Shown here piece by piece: positions 7,130-9,815 of a stretch of DNA of 9,815 nt. Made by a program: the position numbers and the translations under genes. Source of the stretch: VFMC01 sp031404435 (GTDB lineage Bacteria; Actinomycetota; Acidimicrobiia; Acidimicrobiales; Ilumatobacteraceae); assembly GCA_031404435.1 (NCBI GenBank), contig JANNHO010000310.1, positions 1 through 9,815 on the forward strand. The letters run 5' to 3'. The notes beneath the pieces were generated by a model that worked only from the letters and a program-made list of their open reading frames with translations, ran no database searches and was not told the origin of the DNA. Every line of letters starts with the position of its first letter. Within the stretch, counting starts at the first letter, position 1.

Positions 7130-8100
7130 CGATCCTCCAACCGGCCAAGTGCGTAGACCTCGTAGTCGATGCCGAAATCCCGGTACAGATGTCGGCATCG
7201 TTCGCTCCATGCCAGCGCATCAGGGGCAGAGATGCGGTGCACGACCTGGCTGATTCCGCCCTCGTAGATCCGGTACTCGGCCCAGGTGCCGGGGAAGTCC
7301 TTGACGCATCCCACCTCGACCGTCGGGACGCCGCACGGCAGCATGCGCTTGCGGTGGCGGTGCGTGTGCCCGGCGGTGTAGGCGACGATGCGCCGGCGTC
7401 GAGCAATGACATCGCTGAGTGCGTCGCTGGCGTCGGGATGCAACCCGAAGTAGTCGGGCGAGCGTTTGCTACCGGTCCACTGCTGATGGTGCCCCATCAC
7501 GATCACCGGCCGATCTGCCGCAGCAGCATGAGTGTCGAGCCACTCGAGCTGGTCGGCAGATATCGAGCCGGTCGTGCGCACGGGGATCGTCGTGTCGAGC
7601 AACGCCACGGTCACGCCGGGCAGCTCCACCCACTGGTCGCCCGAGTACTCGGTCTGGCCGCGGTACGCGTCGTGGTTGCCGCGCACCACGTGCAGCCGGT
7701 CGCCGAACGTGGGCCGGTAGCACGCCTCGAATGCCGCCCACTCGTGCGGGTATCCGTCGCGAGAGAGGTCGCCCTTCACGAACAGTGCATCGGGTTGCAT
7801 CGCCGCGATCTCGCGCGCGGCAGCGTGGTTCATCGTCTCCGGGTACGGTGCCTCGCCGGGACGTGCTCGCTGGATAGGGCCGCGGGAGTCACCGTCGAGT
7901 TTGCCGCACTCCACCTCGCCGAAGTGCACGTCGTTGACCGTGACCACCCGAGACAACAGTTGGCCGGCGGGACGTGCCGCCGTGCGCACAAGGTGCGGCC
8001 CCACCCGGTGCTCGGTCTCCGGCAGGAGGTCGTCGAGGCGAATGACGTCGACACCATCGTGGGCAACGATCAGATCATCGGCAACGGTGGTGATGTCCAC
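7105..8100 (-). CDS. Calcineurin-like metallophosphoesterase
   Basis: A 331-aa binuclear-metal phosphoesterase of the calcineurin-like fold. The metal-binding motifs appear in the expected order: DVH at 57-59 (VNDVHFG), GD at 110-111 (VKGDLSRDG), GNHD at 141-144, GHH at 203-205 and GHTH at 244-247. The layout resembles the CpdA-like (class III cyclic nucleotide phosphodiesterase) branch, but the substrate could equally be another phosphodiester or monoester. The first 50 residues precede the catalytic domain and contain a strand-rich stretch with LDDLLPETEHRV, reminiscent of the small beta domain before purple-acid-phosphatase-type catalytic domains; this is a loose resemblance. There is no signal peptide, so it is probably cytoplasmic. 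GTG 8100 is the only reasonable start: the frame runs to a stop at 8155-8157 with no ATG between. It lies 58 nt downstream of the DUF4143 ATPase and overlaps the 42-aa frame. Confidence 0.92.
   Translation of the reverse strand: MDITTVADDLIVAHDGVDVIRLDDLLPETEHRVGPHLVRTAARPAGQLLSRVVTVNDVHFGEVECGKLDGDSRGPIQRARPGEAPYPETMNHAAAREIAAMQPDALFVKGDLSRDGYPHEWAAFEACYRPTFGDRLHVVRGNHDAYRGQTEYSGDQWVELPGVTVALLDTTIPVRTTGSISADQLEWLDTHAAAADRPVIVMGHHQQWTGSKRSPDYFGLHPDASDALSDVIARRRRIVAYTAGHTHRHRKRMLPCGVPTVEVGCVKDFPGTWAEYRIYEGGISQVVHRISAPDALAWSERCRHLYRDFGIDYEVYALGRLEDRCFTIELR
7134..7138 (-). promoter_or_regulatory. Shine-Dalgarno GGAGG for the 42-aa frame
   Basis: On the minus strand GGAGG is followed by ATCG and then the ATG at 7129. 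It lies inside the 3' end of the phosphoesterase coding region. It may serve the small frame directly and the aminotransferase indirectly. Confidence 0.45.
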
Positions 8101-8158
8101 ACCTGGACCGTAGCGGCCGAACCGATCGGGATCGGGGCGACAGGCGGTGTCGGTCTAC

Positions 8159-9436
8159 TCACGACCCGCCCATCGTGTGCCACAACGCACTGACGGGAAC
8201 ACCGATCATTCGGTCGCCGAGGGGTACCACCCGAGCTCCGCAATGCACGACGACGCCGACAACGAAGTCGTCGCCCAGCCGGTCCCGCAGCACGTTCAGC
8301 CCGCGCACATCGTCGCTGCGGATGTCGATCCCAGCTTTGACCTCGATCGCCACGACCGCCCCATCAGCCCGTTCGAGAACGAGGTCGACCTCGCGACCCT
8401 GGTCCTCGCGCCAGTGGTATGCCTCGATCGGTTCGTCGTGCCAACTCAGTTGCTTCACCACTTCGTTGACCACGAATGTCTCGAGCATGCCCCCAGCCGT
8501 GACCGAGTCGGGGCGAGCGAGCCGGTCTGCGGTGACACGCTGAGCAACCGCCGCGAGGCCGGTGTCGACGGCATGAAACTTCGGACGGCGGCGCTGACGG
8601 TTCGAGACGTTTCGCGACCACGCCGGCAAGAGGTGAACGAGGTAGACGGTTTCAAGCAGGGCGATGTAGCGGCGAACAGTGTCCTCGGTCATCCGCAGGT
8701 CGCTGCTGAGCGAAGCAAGGTTGAGTTCGCTAGCGGTACGGCCAAGGAGCATCTGGGTCATTCGCGGCAGGTCGGCGGCGAGCCGGATCTGGGCCAGTTC
8801 GCGAATGTCTCGGCGGGTGACCGTGCGCAGATACGACTCGAGGAAGCTGCGCCGCGCTCCGGCACTCGGGGCAAGTACTGCTTCGGGGAAGCCGCCGGTC
8901 ACGACTTGGTCGAATATTTCCGGCTTGGTGAGCGGCTGCAGGCCATCCAGCAGCGTTGCCAGTGACTCCGGCGCGTCGAAGCATGAATCGACGAAGCCGT
9001 CGCTCGTCCCCGTGATCTCGCCTTGTGAAAGCGGCCACAGGTCGACGATGCGGACCCGACCTGCGAGAGAATCGGACAGTCGCGGCTCGCTGAGAAAGCG
9101 CGTGGAACCGGCGAGGACGAACTGCCCGGGCCGGCGCGACTGGTCGACATCGCGCTTCACCGCCAGCAGCACGCCCTCCCCGCCGCGTTGCACTTCGTCG
9201 ATGAAGTGGGGCCGCTCGAGGCCAGTAACGAACCCGGTGGGGTCGCGGCGGGCGAGTTCGAGTTGGGTCGGGTCGTCGAAGCTGGAGAACGTGCCCCCGA
9301 CTTGGTCGCGAAGCATTCCCAGCAAGGCAGTCTTGCCGCTTTGACGAGGCCCGTTGACCACCACGACGCGACCTTCGGTTAGTCGGCGCGCGGCAACAGA
9401 AGCCGCTCGTCGGGGCAACCACGTTTCGTCATCCAC
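8159..9436 (-). CDS. AAA_14 / DUF4143 ATP-binding protein
   Basis: A 425-aa protein of the AAA_14 plus DUF4143 type (COG1373-like), widespread in bacteria and of poorly known function. The N-terminal ATPase has Walker A GPRQSGKT at 29-36, Walker B HFIDEVQ with Asp80-Glu81, and a sensor-like LAGSTRFL at 108-115. The middle (about 225-270) looks like a winged-helix region (ASLSSDLRMTEDTVRRYIAL). The C-terminal DUF4143 part keeps a PD-(D/E)XK nuclease-like constellation: Glu319 in MLETFVVNEV, Asp351 in GREVDLVLE, and Glu365 and Lys367 in VVAIEVKAG. GTG 9436 was chosen because the family-typical N-terminus (WLPRRAASVAARRL) follows at once and the frame upstream runs into non-coding repeats. No SD is visible; TACCCT at 9449-9444 would suit a leaderless mRNA starting at the GTG. 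An operator-like array lies directly upstream. Such proteins are often mobile between strains. Confidence 0.92.
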   Translation of the reverse strand: MDDETWLPRRAASVAARRLTEGRVVVVNGPRQSGKTALLGMLRDQVGGTFSSFDDPTQLELARRDPTGFVTGLERPHFIDEVQRGGEGVLLAVKRDVDQSRRPGQFVLAGSTRFLSEPRLSDSLAGRVRIVDLWPLSQGEITGTSDGFVDSCFDAPESLATLLDGLQPLTKPEIFDQVVTGGFPEAVLAPSAGARRSFLESYLRTVTRRDIRELAQIRLAADLPRMTQMLLGRTASELNLASLSSDLRMTEDTVRRYIALLETVYLVHLLPAWSRNVSNRQRRRPKFHAVDTGLAAVAQRVTADRLARPDSVTAGGMLETFVVNEVVKQLSWHDEPIEAYHWREDQGREVDLVLERADGAVVAIEVKAGIDIRSDDVRGLNVLRDRLGDDFVVGVVVHCGARVVPLGDRMIGVPVSALWHTMGGS

Positions 9437-9443
9437 GCGAGCG

Positions 9444-9449
9444 AGGGTA
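9444..9449 (-). promoter_or_regulatory. Possible -10 element for a leaderless DUF4143 ATPase transcript
   Basis: TACCCT on the minus strand ends 7 nt before the GTG at 9436, the spacing expected if transcription starts at the first base of the start codon. The matching -35 position (9467-9472, CCGCTG) is weak and overlaps the first palindromic site. The leaderless reading would explain the missing Shine-Dalgarno sequence. Weakly supported. Confidence 0.25.
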
Positions 9450-9457
9450 CATCCAAC

Positions 9458-9493
9458 TGCAGGATCCAGCGGGGCTTTCTGCGGGATCCTGCA
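9458..9493. repeat. 10-bp perfect inverted repeat (two array sites can pair)
   Basis: tgcaggatcc at 9458-9467 and ggatcctgca at 9484-9493 are exact inverted copies with a 16-nt loop. In RNA they would form a stable stem. No T-run follows on either strand, so it is not a classical terminator. Because the third site can pair with the second, alternative stems are possible. Confidence 0.5.
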
Positions 9494-9515
9494 TGGTGTT
9501 TCTGCGGGATCCCGC
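9459..9515. repeat. Array of three GGATCC-centred near-palindromes, likely operator sites
   Basis: Three 12-bp sites are seen: GCAGGATCCAGC (9459-9470), GCGGGATCCTGC (9481-9492) and GCGGGATCCCGC (9504-9515). The third is a perfect palindrome; the others miss symmetry only at positions 3 and 10. Centres are 22 and 23 bp apart, about two helical turns, so bound dimers would lie on one face of the DNA. The second and third sites sit in a 14-nt direct repeat (tttctgcgggatcc at 9476-9489 and 9499-9512). The array lies 23 to 79 bp upstream of the DUF4143 ATPase start and covers its likely promoter. The regulator is not identified; the ATPase's own winged-helix region is one candidate. Confidence 0.6.
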
Positions 9516-9543
9516 GTACCCGAGCGTCGCCGCGTTGACCGCC

Positions 9544-9815
9544 TCAGGCCTTGACGACGATGCTGCCGACGACCTTGTCGTGCCAGGTCTGTTCTTCGGA
9601 TCCCACAGCGCCCAGAGAAAGCCGAGGAAGCAAATATTGCCGGAGATGAAACCGCGGAACAGGGTGCGCCCGACCGCCTTGCCGACGCCGATCGGCTGAC
9701 CGGTGTTGACATCGACCACCTTGTTGCCGACTGCCTTGCCGCCCCAGCTCTGCCCGCTGGTGCCGACCTTCTTGCAGTAGAGCACGAGGTAGGCGACGCT
9801 GCCAACCACGGCGAG
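9544..9815 (-). pseudogene. RDD-family membrane protein, C-terminal part, with a -1 frameshift
   Basis: RDD proteins are small multi-helix membrane proteins; some are transporters, most are uncharacterised. The visible part begins inside a membrane helix (VVGSVAYLVLYC). It continues through the family signature GTSGQSWGGKAVGNKVVDVN and GRTLFRGFI, a second helix (ICFLGFLWALW) and WDPKN. The frame then breaks: as written it reads RPGTTRSS and so on, running through the palindrome array to a stop at 9429-9431. Shifting by one base at about 9591 (expected GG, seen G on the + strand) restores QTWHDKVVGSIVVKA and a stop at 9544-9546, the standard RDD ending (WHDK...VV). The 5' end lies outside the window. 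Whether the missing base is real or a sequencing error cannot be decided here. It is the first gene on this strand in the window, 107 nt upstream of the ATPase. Confidence 0.82.

Noticed and set aside
7189..8193. 334-aa open frame on the + strand
   Set aside because: Antisense shadow of the metallophosphoesterase, which carries all its metal-binding motifs.
8147..8965. 272-aa open frame on the + strand
   Set aside because: Antisense shadow of the DUF4143 C-terminal region, with no family resemblance.
9459..9515. CRISPR array or IS end
   Set aside because: The repeats are only 12-14 bp with about 10-bp gaps, and no cas gene or transposase is present.
9437..9805. N-terminal extension of the DUF4143 ATPase up to 9805
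   Set aside because: The frame is open, but the extra residues are Arg/Ser-rich translations of the RDD gene's other frame and the palindrome array; the family N-terminus begins at GTG 9436.

Overview
The window is GC-rich with strongly G/C-biased third codon positions, frequent GTG starts and tightly packed or overlapping genes. The gene families, above all a pair of actinobacterial dynamin-like GTPases, point to a high-GC actinomycete. I lean towards a non-mycobacterial lineage such as Acidimicrobiia, but the sequence alone does not prove this. No stretch over 300 bases lacks a gene.

Left half, + strand (1-4671): three genes in one apparent operon. They are a Gly/Ala/Pro/Asp-rich, probably disordered protein (5' end probably outside the window), a 612-aa dynamin-like GTPase with a hydrophobic membrane segment, and a 501-aa dynamin-like GTPase without one. 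Order, sizes and G-domain signatures resemble the mycobacterial iniB-iniA-iniC operon, whose IniA is a membrane-remodelling dynamin. Gene 2 follows gene 1 after 17 nt that can fold into a hairpin abutting the ATG. Gene 3 overlaps gene 2 by 4 nt (GTGA).

Right half, - strand (read from 9815 down to 4699): an RDD-family membrane protein (5' end outside the window, frameshifted near its C-terminus), an AAA_14/DUF4143 ATPase, a calcineurin-like metallophosphoesterase, a possible 42-aa small protein, a class I/II PLP aminotransferase, and a family III CoA-transferase broken by a one-base insertion in a run of five Gs. The last four overlap one another and are probably co-transcribed. The two clusters converge with only 27 nt between stop codons.

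The most notable non-coding structure lies between the RDD gene and the DUF4143 ATPase. Three near-palindromic 12-bp sites (consensus GCRGGATCCNGC) are centred 22 and 23 bp apart, directly upstream of the ATPase start, and look like an operator array. The two single-base frameshifts, each restoring a textbook protein when corrected, suggest either sequencing errors or recent gene decay.
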